From Dipetalonema caudispina (Eukaryota > Nematoda > Chromadorea > Rhabditida > Onchocercidae), in NCBI GenBank assembly GCA_013365325.1, contig JABVXV010000004.1, positions 124,001 through 188,000 of the forward strand: 64,000 nucleotides of DNA, given 5' to 3'. Numbering within the stretch: the stretch's first letter is position 1; every line of letters begins with the position of its first letter. The position numbers and the translations under genes were made by a program. The notes beneath the pieces were generated by a model. That model made no database searches. It was not told where the DNA came from and saw only the letters and a list, made by a program, of their open reading frames with translations. This document shows positions 49,993-63,094 of the stretch, in pieces.

Positions 49993-52900
49993 TCAAACCC
50001 GTTGATCAATCACAGTAACATATGTCGGAGGTACATGTATAGGCACTTCAGTTCCATCACCATCGAACAGGCCAACAGCTTGAAAACGACCGATGTCATA
50101 GATCGACGGACAATAAACTGTGAGTCGAATATCAAAAATCTGCGTACAACCAAAAGCTACCGTTGCATGCATACGTGAACGATCGGCTACAACCAGTGGT
50201 TGCAAAGCTAATGAGGAATGTACATATGAACTAGACGATGAAGTTATATTTTGCGGTTGAAATCCTGAAACACTGGTGTTTTCCGAAGTCACCATCTGGT
50301 TTCGAACCAAAGTAGAATCCAAAAATTGAATGGTGACTGTGCAACTCCGACGATGTAGAATATCATCATTGGTTATTGTTATCTGCGCTGGTATGTGACA
50401 CGACCTGAACATAAAGTAGTTTTAAAATGAAATCATATTTGAAACACATATTTCATTTGAACAAAGAATGCATAAATTTCTCATTCACAGAAATACCTTT
50501 CATTACTAAAATTGTGATACGTGATGGGTGAAGATGTCGATATTTTGCAAATAAAAGCTAAGAGGTTTTCATTAGTTGTTATTGACGGGACTGGAGAAAC
50601 ACGCTTCGTTTCGAGGAAATTTCGATTCGACTGCTGTATTGAAAATGGACGAAGAATATGCTGAGAACAGAACGGCACCGAACAACCAGGCGGAAATGGA
50701 TTTGGCATGAAGTTCTCACCGAACACTAAAAAAACAGAATTTTTCGATCTTATGAACAGCTATAGCAGAAACGCATTGATTCCATGTTTTAAAGTTTGAT
50801 TTCAGAATTTTGCTTGAGACTATGACATGCTATCAAACGCGCTTAGCAGTTTTATAAAGTTTCAACAATGTTTGGTTTCTTCCCATCCACTTGGTAATAT
50901 GAAATACGATATATGTTTCAACATACATCCTTTCATAAATCGTTGCTGTGACTGCCAATATCACGACAAAATCAGTTTTTTACGGTAAAACCGTTATTCG
51001 AAATACTTAATGATAATAATGGATAGCAATATTTGATAATAATAATAAATAATAACAATAACTATGATAAACAAGCTAATAATAATTAATAATAGTTTTT
51101 GTAATAGTAATAAAAGTAAAACAATAACAATAATAATAACAAATACCGATTATTAACAATAGTTATAGTAATAAATAACAAATAATGATAAGTAATACTA
51201 GTAAATTATGATAATAATCATGATCAAGAAAATGAATGATAACATTTACCTGTGGAAGCAATACCATCGCTATTAACGACATTGGCTTTCCAGAGTACTG
51301 CAAAGAATAAATCAAGTTCCGGAACTTCTGTATTTTCATCCTCTGCATTTTGTTTTGATGAAGATACAACACCAGATATTTCAGCTGAACGGTCAGGAGG
51401 GCTAGACCATTCCGGAATATCACCAATTTCATCGCAAAACCATAAAGATACTGCTCCCGCATGTCCATTGGCCAAAAACGATATGCTGTCTGTTTGTTCA
51501 CTTTCCAGCTCCACTAAATGCAGCGCCAAAGCTACATTTTCAAGAAATTATATGTTTAAGTTAATAAATATCTGTGAGTCTTAATCGCAAAAACCTCGTT
51601 TTTTTTCCGTTTATCTAAATTTCTTTCCATGATCTCTATTTTACGCTGCATTCCTTCTAACTGAATTAATTTACCTCGACGTTTTTGTAAAGGATGTAGA
51701 AAAATCAGCGGCAAAGAATCTTGCCGAGTTTTCGAAGGTAAATTTATCCTGGCATGAGCAACTAACGACCGTATCCTTATTAGTTCAATTTTGGCGAGTA
51801 AAGAACTACGATTTGGTATGAGGTTACGAAGCTGTAATACGCAAGCGCCACTGGCACAATCCACAAGCCTGAAAATAGCAACAGTTATAAATTTAGATTT
51901 ATTAGGAGGATAATTTGCAGTATAGATATTCAAAAAAACTACCTTAATGAAGTCTCTAAAATCACACGAGTGTCAATCACGATTACATGCCTCTCTTCTC
52001 TGACCATACAGTTATCTCCACGATAGTAGAACATCACCATTACGTTAAGTCCGAGGGATTCAGTAGTAGGAGCTCGGACTGCTAACTGTAACCTGAAGTG
52101 AACAAAAACGATAATAAAACAATTTACAATAATAAATATGTAATTTTTATTAATGACTAAATTTAAATAAGTGTAACAAAACAAAAGTAAACTGCAGAAT
52201 TTTGAAGTTCTGAGAAATGCAAAATAAAAACTACATATATATTACAAGACGATGTCTATAAAAGCTCAATGGGTTAGAAGAAAGAGGACAAAATTATGAG
52301 GGATTCAAAAAATGTGAGCAAAAAATTCCAACCTTTTCTTTTGACCTATAGCAATAACGCCGTGCTTCAAGTTGAAAAGACCAACTGTAGCATTTATAGC
52401 TGTTGAAGTACATTTCACAGACCGAAATGTAGTACTTCCTGGACATTCTTCCTCATAAACTGAAATCAGCTCCGGATGATCAGTGACTATACAAAAAGCT
52501 TCCAGAGGTACCACACCTATATTGCTCACGTCACAGTTAAATCGACAAATTTGGCCACAAAATGCCCTTAATCGTTGTTTTGGTGGCAAATCAATTTCAA
52601 CCAGTGGCCATTGCTCTTTTGTTACTTTTGCAGTTAAGCGGTAATCTTCTCCATATAAGACTGATGTTTTCTGAAAAAAACTTACCTTACAGTGTACAAT
52701 TTTAATGTTTTTTTTTTCAGCACGTCATATTTATGTTAGTGGGTTGCCTTCACCTATGTCACTGTTTTTCAGTAAATTATCGTAAGTTATTAAAACCTCG
52801 AATCCATTGATGTATTCCAAAAAGATTTTTTCTTCTGAAATTTTATTAACTGATAGTTTCCAAATCACTGTCTTGAAGTGAGACAAATTATTATAAACTT

Positions 52901-55900
52901 GCTCGCAGGCCAGACTCTACACCTGTTCGAGAGATTTTTGAGGAAATATTGGCACTAGTGAAAATTTAACCTCCTTCTTTGTGTTATTCAGCCGTGGTCC
53001 ACGAATGTTAAGTGGAATTGAGTATGTAATACTGATTTCATCAACTACGAGATTGAACGACAAACTGTGCACCAGTATTTTACCAATAACTTCTTTTGGA
53101 ATAACAGATAGCTCAAAAGGAATCCAATCACATTTTGGTTCTAAAGTAATCTGAAAAAGAGTTGATTAATTTAGATCAAGATGGAAGATGACCTCTTCGA
53201 ACTTCCGAACAACGGTCCAGAAAGTACTGGTGTTAGCGATAAAGAAACTGCAATTATGATACTGCCTCTCCATTCCACGGATATCCTAGTTTCATGTTGA
53301 TGAAATGCAGGACGAAAGAGAACGGGGCAAAGAACAAGAAGATAAATTGAAACTAACTTTGTCAACAAAAGTTTGCAAATACATCGTCGGATCAGCTGAT
53401 ACTTCTAAGTGAATATTTTTCAAAATTAAGGGAATATCCATAGAATTTTTTAGTGACAATATTATTCGCATTCTTTCCAGAGGTGGAGCAAAAGGTATCT
53501 AAATTAGAAATCTATTTGTAGCAAAATTCTAAACAAACCAATAAAAACATTATAAAGAGTTAATGTAAAGGATTCGAAGGGATAAAATGAGTTTCACTGC
53601 CTATATTATGCTATGTAGAAAAAAAACCTTTGAATTATCTGTAGAAGCTGTACGAACAGTCCCTGTTTCTCGAAAACCAGCAAAAGAACCTGTTACTGCG
53701 CAATATGCAGCTTTTGCCAAATTTACCCATTCATCCTCATTATTTCTCTAAAAAACAGTGGAAAAATTTACTGTGCTTGGTAGTTTAAAGTCACAAAGTT
53801 ATGGCAAGCACAAATAACTCCAAAATGAGAGAAGTGCGACTGAACGAACCAAAGTTTCCACATTTGTGACTAATTCAGATGTTAATTCGACCGGACGTTC
53901 TCCATAAATGACAATAATGTTTTGAATATCCACTAGAGGTACTACCATGAGCGCATGAGTTCGGGTACTGTTACAGTGTTTCAAAAGTTGCAGGTAATGC
54001 TTGAGAAAAAGTTGCTGTTGATCGGCGTGCTGCATCGACTGTGACTTTATCAAAGGTAAGCACCACGATAAGGCTTCTTCTTTCCGCTCACTTTCATTGG
54101 CCAATGTATAAAGGATATGATCCTAAAATACTATATTAGTCAATCAAATCAGTCTTTATTATATTTAACATCTTATTTAAATACATACTATTAGAAATAT
54201 TCTTATGGTCTATGATTACACTAACGATTTTGGCTTACTGACATTCCACTCTAAAATGCGGCATATAATATCCTTTGATGCTGCCTTCATCTATCAATAC
54301 CGCATTCTGTGTTTATGGCAGTCGATATGTGCCTGCATTTCGCGAAATGAATTAGCATACATACTTCTTAACTCTTATGAAAGTAATAGCAAGGAGCTAC
54401 TTCTTACAAATTTAGATAATTCTTAGCTTTTTTAGATGACGTTAGAATATTTAACCAATCAATCATGAAAGGCTGACAAAGACTTTGAATTATTACATAA
54501 TGTCACAATGAGAAATATTGTACTTCTCGCTATTGGTTACTAGCAATATCTGGCACGCTGTGCAGATTATATGAACCTCATAAGATAACACATGCATTAA
54601 CATGAAACTTTCAAACTGGAGCTGAGGTAAATGACTTACTTCTGCAAAAATCCAACGTTTAGAAAGATATTCAGGAAGTGCACGCTTATAGCATTCCATG
54701 GATAATTGTTTTTGACCAGCCTTCGACATCCGATGTCCTGCTAACACGTAATGGAATGCCATTTTTCGACGCATCTTGGCATTTCCGAAATAAACACTTG
54801 CCCTTTCCAGCAAAACACCACTGAACAAGTCATCATCCTGTCAAACAAACAATCACTTTTTCGTAATTAGTTACTTACATTCTTCATGTAGTTAAAGCTA
54901 TGTAAGAGAGAAAAACTCCGCTTCTGCTCCTATTCAAAATTTAACTTTGGCAGAAAAACAAAAGTCGAACTAACAGAATTCGTTAATTTCAGAAGTTGCG
55001 TACACGCTTCAATATATAATTCCAATGTGGAGAGTATCAATGCACTTAAAATAGCGGCTCGCATTGTTAAAATTGGTTTTCTGAAAAGAGCTGGAAACGA
55101 AGTCCAATTTAAATAAGTACTGAATAATAATCAATTTTTGAGAACTTTATATTAAAGTCCATGTTCACGCTTGACTCGTCTTTTTTTCTTTTACGAAATT
55201 AATGATATCTAAGATCTGATATTGATAATAACGTGTTTCATTTCCTTTTTTTTTTTTGTTTTATTGTTAAGTTATACGACTTCTATTTCAGTTTTAATTA
55301 TTTTTTGCTTTTTCATTTCTACTTTTCGCTTGGGTTGTGGTTAATTTTCAAACTACTTTTTATTTTCTGCTATAGTAGATTTTTTGTTTATTTTTTTAAT
55401 TTTGTTTCTGAACTGTATTTGCTGTTAAAAATTTATTAAAAACGTGGGTTTTTTTAAAGTTGTCTTCTGCTCTATGATTTTTTTAAATTAGCTTCTTTCC
55501 CCATATATTTCCTTCCTTCTTCCATTCCTCTCATTCTTTCACATCAAATACCTTTCGAAGTGTTAAATGTGAAAGAATAAACAGAAGTTTTAAATCTATC
55601 ATAGAAAAGTTATGTTAAACACTCATTATCTGAAAATTTCTAACAATTACAGGCTGACTGTTGTATAAAAGTTGATTGCGTCGTCCATGTAATGTTGTGG
55701 ATATTGTTTTGCAGTAATCTGAGATGTACTTAAAAATAAACTTAATGCTGCCATTTCCTGAAAGAGAAACGATAATTTGACTCTTTTCGTGAACACTTTT
55801 TATCTATTATCGCTGAAACATTTAAGAAAAAATTGATTTCTAATTTGATTCAAAATTTCTTTAAAAAAGTAACTGTCACTTACAAGTGCTCCAGCATTGT

Positions 55901-58900
55901 ATAACCAAGCTTGGTCCACAGCAAATTCTTTTCTAACCGTCTGGTAAAGTTGATATGCATACGAATACAGTCCAAAAATGAAACAAAGATCGGCTAATAA
56001 TCTAATTTGCATTTCGCCACTATCCCGTGCATAACTAAAATTAATAATTGAGATTATCTGTATTTTCTATTTAAAACTGCAATTTTTATATAATCCGTTA
56101 CCTCAGTGAAAAAAATTTAAGAGTCTAATCTGAGAGGAGAAAAAACTAAACTGTGCAAGAAAGAAAATTATAAAGAAACTCTAATCGTATGCCAAAAAGT
56201 TTTTCGTAGCACCCACATAAATTTAAAAAGACGAATAACAATTCTAAACTAAGGGGATATAAAAACCATAATCAAATGATAAAAAACTGTAATCATATGG
56301 CAAAAGGTTCTCATACGTTATTGATGTAGCCTGTTGAGCAGCAGCTGCTCCAAACCATTTTCGTACTCCGGTAGTCAACGATTTGCTTATTCCACGACGC
56401 GCGATGACTTGTTCATTGAGAGTTCGCATTTGTCGTTCTACCCAAGGCAATAAAGCATTGTGAACCATACATTCCATCATTTTTGTAACACTTTCACGAT
56501 CATCATAGCTGAGACATTGTCCATGAAGTACAGCAGAAATACAGTCAAAACTGACAAGGTCACCATTATTTTGTTCTGTTAGAGATGATTCAGTAGTTGA
56601 TGAGATCTGAAAAAAAAATTTTTTTTTTTTGGAGACACAATGCAGAACTAGGCGCCGCAGAAATTTTCGAGCACTTATGTGTTGGATGAAACTTATGCAT
56701 TTCTACAAATGTATGTTCTATGTAAACTCATCTGTGTTTCATACCAGTAGATACTGCATATTTTCAGTGGTTGCCTACCAGTCCGGTAGTGTTTTACAAT
56801 AAGGATAATCAATTTCAAAACAATGCCAGAATGGTAGACAACCAAAGTTCTCCTCCACTGAAAATGCACAGTTATCTACTTGGCGTGAAACACATACTGA
56901 TTTGCTCACAGAAAGAAAAAACGAAGAGGTACCAAGCCATCAGTTAACCCCATCGTTTTTGAGAGAACTTTGTGCTTAGCAAGCTGTAATCCTTTTTTCA
57001 ATCCACGGTATTTCGATTCTAAATGTGCACGCCACGGGTCCGTTAATTCATCATCATATTTTGAATTCACTTTGAGCAAATAACAATTCTGAGCACCAAA
57101 CTGTGCAGTGATTGCTGAAAACACTGAAGGCGCCCTAAAAAGATGAAAATACATTCCCTTATTAAAATTTATAGTTCTACACCAACTGTCCCTTGAGGAA
57201 CTGAAAAAACAAATGCGCTAGTGACCGCTATTGATTGATGACAAAAACCTGTTAGAGATCTAATACAATATTCTCAAGTTGAACCAAACTACTACTAAAG
57301 TAACTCCTAACAAAAACAAACTTCAGGAATGGAAAAACAACCGATCACCTCGACGATCCATTTTCTGACGACTCGTCGTCTATAATTAAGAAATATTTGA
57401 AAATATTTGGGAGCATCCATCTGGGCAATACACAGTAAGCTGGCCCAATAGCAAAGGCATTTTGTCCACTCTGCAACAAGATTACGTTAAAAATTCCTGA
57501 ATCTGTGAAAATAAGATTCCATTTATTATTTAAACAGTTCTGTCATGGAAGAATGGAATGTTTGCACTGTCCACTTCAGGTTTAGGATAAGTACTTTAGA
57601 ATACCACTGCTCGTTGTATTACAAACTGAAAATCCTGATTTATAACAGATAGAGAGGAAGTGATCAACAGGAGAGTCACAAATCAAACAAAAATGACAGC
57701 AAAGAATGTAATATTATAAAGTACATGCCAACTCGGACAAGGGTCGCCTAATATTTATTCTGAATAGAGATTCAGTGTTCAATTACTTGAATTCCAAACT
57801 TTAAACAGAATCTGACAATTAATGTAATGTCTTTTTCTATCCATCTAATCTGATCTATCTCTTCCTCAAGGTGGTCTAGTATTACAATTATTCAGTACTT
57901 CTAACACATCAAAATTTCGTTCAGCTTCATACTTGCTTTGCGAATTTGTTCGGATCAAAAACTCCAGCCTACATACTTTATTGTTACAAACCACCTGTAT
58001 AATGTATAAATATCTTGGAACATCTCTTATGAATGAAAAAAAAATCTCTTATAAACTTTAAGCAAAATTTCTTATGAAAGCCATGAAAAATTAAACTTCA
58101 AAAACCAACTTTTTCATTCCAGAATATAATATTATACTGTTGGAAAACAAATCAACAACTTCACATTTATATCCGACAAACAGTTAATTACATATAAACA
58201 CACACACACACACTCCTCGCAGACAACACTACAGATAACCATAAAGCTGCACACATAAACAGTCCCGTTACGAAAGAGAAAGAATCGATTGAATCATGAT
58301 TATTGAATCATCGATTTCATTTTCACTTTGCATTTTTGCCGTCTACACTGACTGAACTGTGTAAACAACTCAAATATAATTTGATAATGTAATGTCGAAA
58401 CACCCAGAAAATCGTTGCTCAACAAATGTTAAAATACCTGTAGAATGAAACGAAGTACTTTACGTACCTCATAGAAAATGAATATTCAGGAATATTAATA
58501 CATGATAAAATTGCTATAAGTTGACACAGTTACTTATTTTTCAAATTATTAAGCTCATTGGACAGTCTCAATAACTTAAAAAAGCTATGAACAACTCTGT
58601 CAGATTACATAATTTATTAACTAATATTTATTTCTTTAAAAAAATATTCACTTCTATTAACGCAAAACTACTTTATTTCATTTACATTCATTCAGTGCAG
58701 AGCAATGAAAAGATTTATCTCATGTAGCACGGGTTCAAGAAGCCAACGAACAGTACTAGCTGTCAGTTGAGTTGTCGATAGTTTAAAATGCTAAATATTT
58801 TCATGAAAATAAGCCATAAAAAATCAATCCACATCAATTTATTAGGGAAGACCGTTAATACAGAGAAAAAAGAAAGGATGAAGAAGGTATTCACAAAAAT

Positions 58901-60997
58901 AGGGAAAAAGCAGCTTCTAACATAAAATGTTTAAGGTTCAGCAGTAATGAAAGTATAACTTCTGAAAAGCAATAAAATATATTTACCATAAATCTAACAT
59001 GATTAAATAAAATAATCTACTAAAAGTGAACAATATCATCAAACCGTTTCTTCGATATTGCGAAACAAAAAAGTTAAGTGTAATGTAACATTGCTCTGAG
59101 ATCTACTGTTTCTAACACATAAACATCACTTCCAACGAGGACACTTTCACCCAAGTTTCTGATTAAGACGTACACAAAAATGAACCTAATGAAGTAAAAA
59201 ACATTTTTTAAGCATAATTTCAACGACAAGCAATTGGTCTTTGTCAATAAAAAATTTTTTTGAGACGAGAAACGAATGAATAAGTTGGCTGCATATAAAA
59301 AAATAAACCAGCTAAATAACACACAATCATCTGCAATAACGGAAGCCTGATGCGTATCAAATACGATTTTCGAATTATCACAGTCGAGTATTTTCTATGA
59401 ATTTTTGAATAAGACACTGTAACCCAGTCGTTATTGAGGGAAAGTACTATATTTGAAATTGCTGCCACACTTACTTTCATTTTTTTTTCAATCTTTCAAC
59501 AAATATTAAAATAACATTGTCCTACCTGCTGCTGATATTGAATATCAATCAATCTCGACAATTCTTTTACAGGATCTTCGTCATCGGTAGATACGACAAA
59601 TACACAACCAAGGTAAGTTCGGAGAAATTCGTGCTCTGCAGGCTCAGACCATTTTAGCAAAGTTTCACTGCAATATCATTCAAATTGAATCTATTAATCT
59701 ATCAGGAAAATACTGTTGAATGAGCTACAAATCTGTTGGATGAATTACAAAAATGATAGAAACCCAGTAGACATTTATTAGTAATGTATTTCAGGGGTTT
59801 AATATGAAACAACAAAACCATGCAACAAAACAAGCCTGAAAGCAACGGAAGCAAGCTCTGGATCGGAATTCGATGTAGACGCAACGGACGATGCAGCCTC
59901 ATGTAAGACAGAAGGTAAAACAGTTAAACTTAGAAGGAACCCGTCTCGTCGAAGATCTCGGAAGTCAAAGAATATGCGTGATGTTACCGATGAGCCTGAA
60001 GGATCCTGAAATTTTGGAATTTGGAATGAAGGAAGTGTATAAAATTTGAGGAACGAGGAAAAATTTTCATTTATAGATTTAATTTCTAGTCGAATGTATC
60101 GCTAGGGAAACTTCCCAAAAAAACTCTTCGTACTGACCTAGATAAGGCAGATCTAAAGTTCTATTATTTCCCGACTATAAAATAATTTAAAGATGCTATA
60201 AATGCTATTCAAAATAACATCAAGAATCACTATTTTTCAGATAAAAAGATATTTCTAATTGTGGAGTATTTTGATATTAAAAGCAAGAAATTAATTCCCT
60301 TTCCTCGACCGCAACAATTTCATCCTGTTTGATTTCAAGTTTATTTACTCCATATAAAAGTCAGGACCTTTTTCTCTCATCAACTCCATACTGATGATCA
60401 CTTTACACTTAAGGATCCCTTTTAAAAGTTTACTTTATCTATTGGTTATATCTTCCCTTGGTACTTGATAGTTTAATTTCTTTAAGACTTCTTTCACAAC
60501 GTCTTGAAGCGTAGGTCAACACTGGAAACATGGTAAGGTTTGTTGACACTTATTACATCTCTTTTTCTACATCTCCACTACGCCACTGATAATTTAGTCT
60601 TACTTGCAATTCATGTTTCTACATGTGAAAGGGAGTGGAAAAAATGATAAAACTAAGAATTAATACAAATATGAAATTTACTGTCACAGTTTGCTGAAAG
60701 CTTCACAAACCGTTAATAACCTTTGATTCAGTTCAGCTGTTCCTGATTTTAATTCATCTTTAATGGCTGTCCCAGACAGATTTTATAATCTAACAATTTA
60801 TTCTTAAGCATAACTGCAGCAATCTAAGTTATGAAAACATAATTAAAAGTAACCTTTACTGTGCAATTGACTGTGGCAAATGGCAAAAGTAAATCGGTGA
60901 AGCTAAGATTATTCTTAGCAGCGATACGTTCCACAGCATCTGATGTAAGAACAGCTAATAGGGGACTGAATCCTTGACGAATCTGCTCTCCTAACAT
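49993..60997 (-). CDS. TRAPPC8: TRAPPC8, TRAPP III complex subunit
   Basis: Large subunit of the TRAPP III tethering/exchange complex that activates Rab1 in ER-Golgi traffic and autophagy. About 20 exons. The first is 60854-60997, starting MLGEQIRQGFSPLLAVL; the last is 49993 to about 50405, ending TYVTVIDQRV. Clear family blocks in order: AAKNNLSFTDLLLPFA (60.9 kb), HEFLRTYLGCVFVVS (59.6), PRWMLPNIFKYFLIIDD (57.4), FGAQNCYLLKVNSKYDD (57.1), LPWVERQMRTLNEQVIARRG and VRKWFG (56.4), MQIRLLADLCFIFG (56.0), EMAALSLFLS and YPQHYMDDAI (55.7), KMAFHYVLAGHRMSKAGQKQ (54.7). Beta-sandwich segments fill the C-terminal half (54.1-50.0 kb). The exon 2/3 join near 59.84 kb lacks an obvious GT donor in phase; a GC donor after AFR would fit. 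One 2.05-kb intron (57471-59525) is unusually long. Confidence 0.9.
50997..51235. repeat. AAT-rich low-complexity tract
   Basis: Imperfect repeats of AAT/AAC triplets inside a TRAPPC8 intron (for example around 51030-51060 and 51120-51150). Simple-sequence origin. Confidence 0.8.
57471..59525 (-). other. longest TRAPPC8 intron
   Basis: Noncoding. It contains a short CA/TG microsatellite at about 58196-58214. No nested gene was seen on either strand; the minus frames at 59074-59480 overlap its left edge and show no motif. Confidence 0.6.
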
Positions 60998-62787
60998 CGG
61001 TTTTCCGAGAGGAAATTCAACAAGACGCCCTACCGACTAGAGAATTTGTGGAAGCTCCTGAAATGAAGGGAAGAAATTAATCTACTGTCCATTATTCATA
61101 ACAGTAGAACGGATTTTTTGGTTTTCTCTGCTAAACATTGGTGAAAACAAAAAGACTCCAAATTTGGAATCTGTTACTACGATCAAAAATATCTCCATAG
61201 GATTGCTTACATCAGAGTTACAATCATTACTAAACGCATTCTCCCATACAGTGGGAGAATATGTTTAGTATGTATCAGAAGTATACTAACTCTGTGATAC
61301 TTTGTATACTTTTTCCTCCTTAATCGACCGGATCATTTAATGCTTATTTTAGAAATGTTGAACCTAACAAAAATTGGATGATATAAGAAACGAACTATGG
61401 CGAAAATTGCAAGGAACGTTAAGCAATGAATCTGAGAGAATCTTTATTTCAAAGTTAAGATAGTAAAAACATATGGTTAGACAGACATTGATGATATGAG
61501 AGTGGACGGGTAAAATGTGCCTATCTGTTAGAGGTCTTTTCTCTCGCATCGAAAAACTAATTATCGGAACTAATTGGGGTACAACACTCCCAACACGAAA
61601 TGAATTACGGCAAATCTCTCAACAGTATGGAATAAGTTTGACAGCTATCACTGTCGCTTAACGCGTCATCTCAGTGGATCATTGTGATGCTGACAATTGA
61701 ATGACTCTGACGGTATCGCTGTCTCACTCTTTTGTCCCATAGTGTAAAGGCATGGAAGGAAATAAAAAGTGGGGGAAATGAAAGTGAGAAGGATTGAAGA
61801 TCAACCAAACTGCAAATTTTGTGTTGGAAGACTTTGAAGTCTTGCAAGTAAATAGTTTTGACTTGGGAGATTTTCGGGAAGATTTCGGTTTACTGAAATT
61901 CAGATAAGGATGATAAAGGAAGTGATAGGGAAATTTCTCTAGAACGAGAAAAGTGAAGGAGCATATATATATATATATATACTATATATAGGGATAATTC
62001 TATTATTAACAGTAAATATTTCTCGTTTGAGTTCGTTTTATCGTGGAAAAGGTCATATTTTCGATGTGATATTAGCAGTGATCATGATGGTTCAGTTGAA
62101 CATATCGGACCCTTGACATCAGTGATGATATGGTATTGTGTTACAATTGTCGATCATCTAATATATACATATGGATGTATCAAGGGAGATAGTCCTCGAT
62201 ATAAACGTTGAAGAGTGGTTTACTACGAAAAAGTACCTTTTCGATGACTTGTTGTAATGTTGTCGTAAGGGTCCTCGCCAGTTGAATATCTAATTTCTCC
62301 ATACTTCTGTTCTAGTCTTGCCGTACCTTTTTCTATATTTCTGCATATTAACATCAAGTGTCTCTTTTATCATGCCAAAGGATGGATCCTCTTCGTAAAT
62401 ATTCTTCAGTGTACACAAAATTATAATCTACTTGGATATCTCATCATCGTGTGAAACCGATCTAGATAAACCAAGAAGGGTTACCTAAGAATCGGCAGGT
62501 TTAACAAAAATATAATATTGCTGAGTCTTTTTCATCATAAGAGATCGGAAAGTAATTAGTTCAGGAAATTCCCTGGTAATTCATAAGTGTAATTCTAAGA
62601 GTGCCGTGCTTCAAGAATGACTCCACTAAACAGAACTCATAAGCATAATTAGTAAATACTTATAACGAATGCTTCATAATACTTTAAAAATGTTATTGGA
62701 AAGATATTTATTTTCTTTTGGATTCATACAGAAATGTTTTTAAAGCTATGTAAGATCATTCTTTCCCTTTCTCATCGCTAACATATT
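60998..62787. other. upstream region of TRAPPC8
   Basis: No gene seen. It includes the likely 5' UTR (CATTTCAG at about 61060 and TCTCTAG at about 61040 are possible acceptors), a hairpin at 61228-61270, and a TA microsatellite at 61963-61990. Confidence 0.5.
61228..61270. repeat. imperfect hairpin (19-base arms)
   Basis: TACTAAACGCATTCTCCCA (61228-61246) pairs with 61252-61270, differing at two adjacent bases; the loop is five bases. Both ends read TACTAAAC / GTTTAGTA. This may be a tiny foldback element or structured RNA. Confidence 0.8.
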
Positions 62788-63094
62788 TAGTCGTGAACAA
62801 AAGTATGGATAGTCGTACTTTTTAATTTATGTTCATTTCAAAAGAAAGTTTCAACGTTCTCAATTTTCCTATCTTTCTACTTTTGATGTCCCGGATTGTA
62901 GTAGTGACAAAAATGAGCATGTTTAAGCGGAGAGTTTGAATACATTTCCTATTAACAGTTCTTTTGGTTATCAGTTCGTTTGTGATAATTTTTATGCTGT
63001 CTGAATGCCTCCTTAGACTTTCTCTCTTAGATTTTTTGTATATTTCAGTGAACATTTGTAAGTTTCGATGAAAATTTTTCGGGTAATTCAACAT
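62788..63094 (-). mobile_element. probable scrap of a Tc1-like DNA transposon
   Basis: Bases 62789-62823 (AGTCGTGAACAAAAGTATGG and following) strongly resemble the ends of Tc1-like elements, which commonly begin CAGTCGTGAACAAAAG next to a TA. Reading towards this end on the minus strand is a 90-codon frame (62822-63094) with KIITNELITKRTVNRKCIQ, similar to the second helix-turn-helix of Tc1-type transposases (x-ELN-x-VS-x-RTVxR). The rest of the transposase and the opposite terminal repeat were not found, so the element is internally deleted or truncated. It is noncoding now. Confidence 0.4.

Noticed and set aside
51163..51529. Overlapping minus and plus ORFs of 101-112 codons in the TRAPPC8 region
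   Set aside because: One minus frame is the TRAPPC8 exon; the others are its shadows or read the AAT-rich intron.
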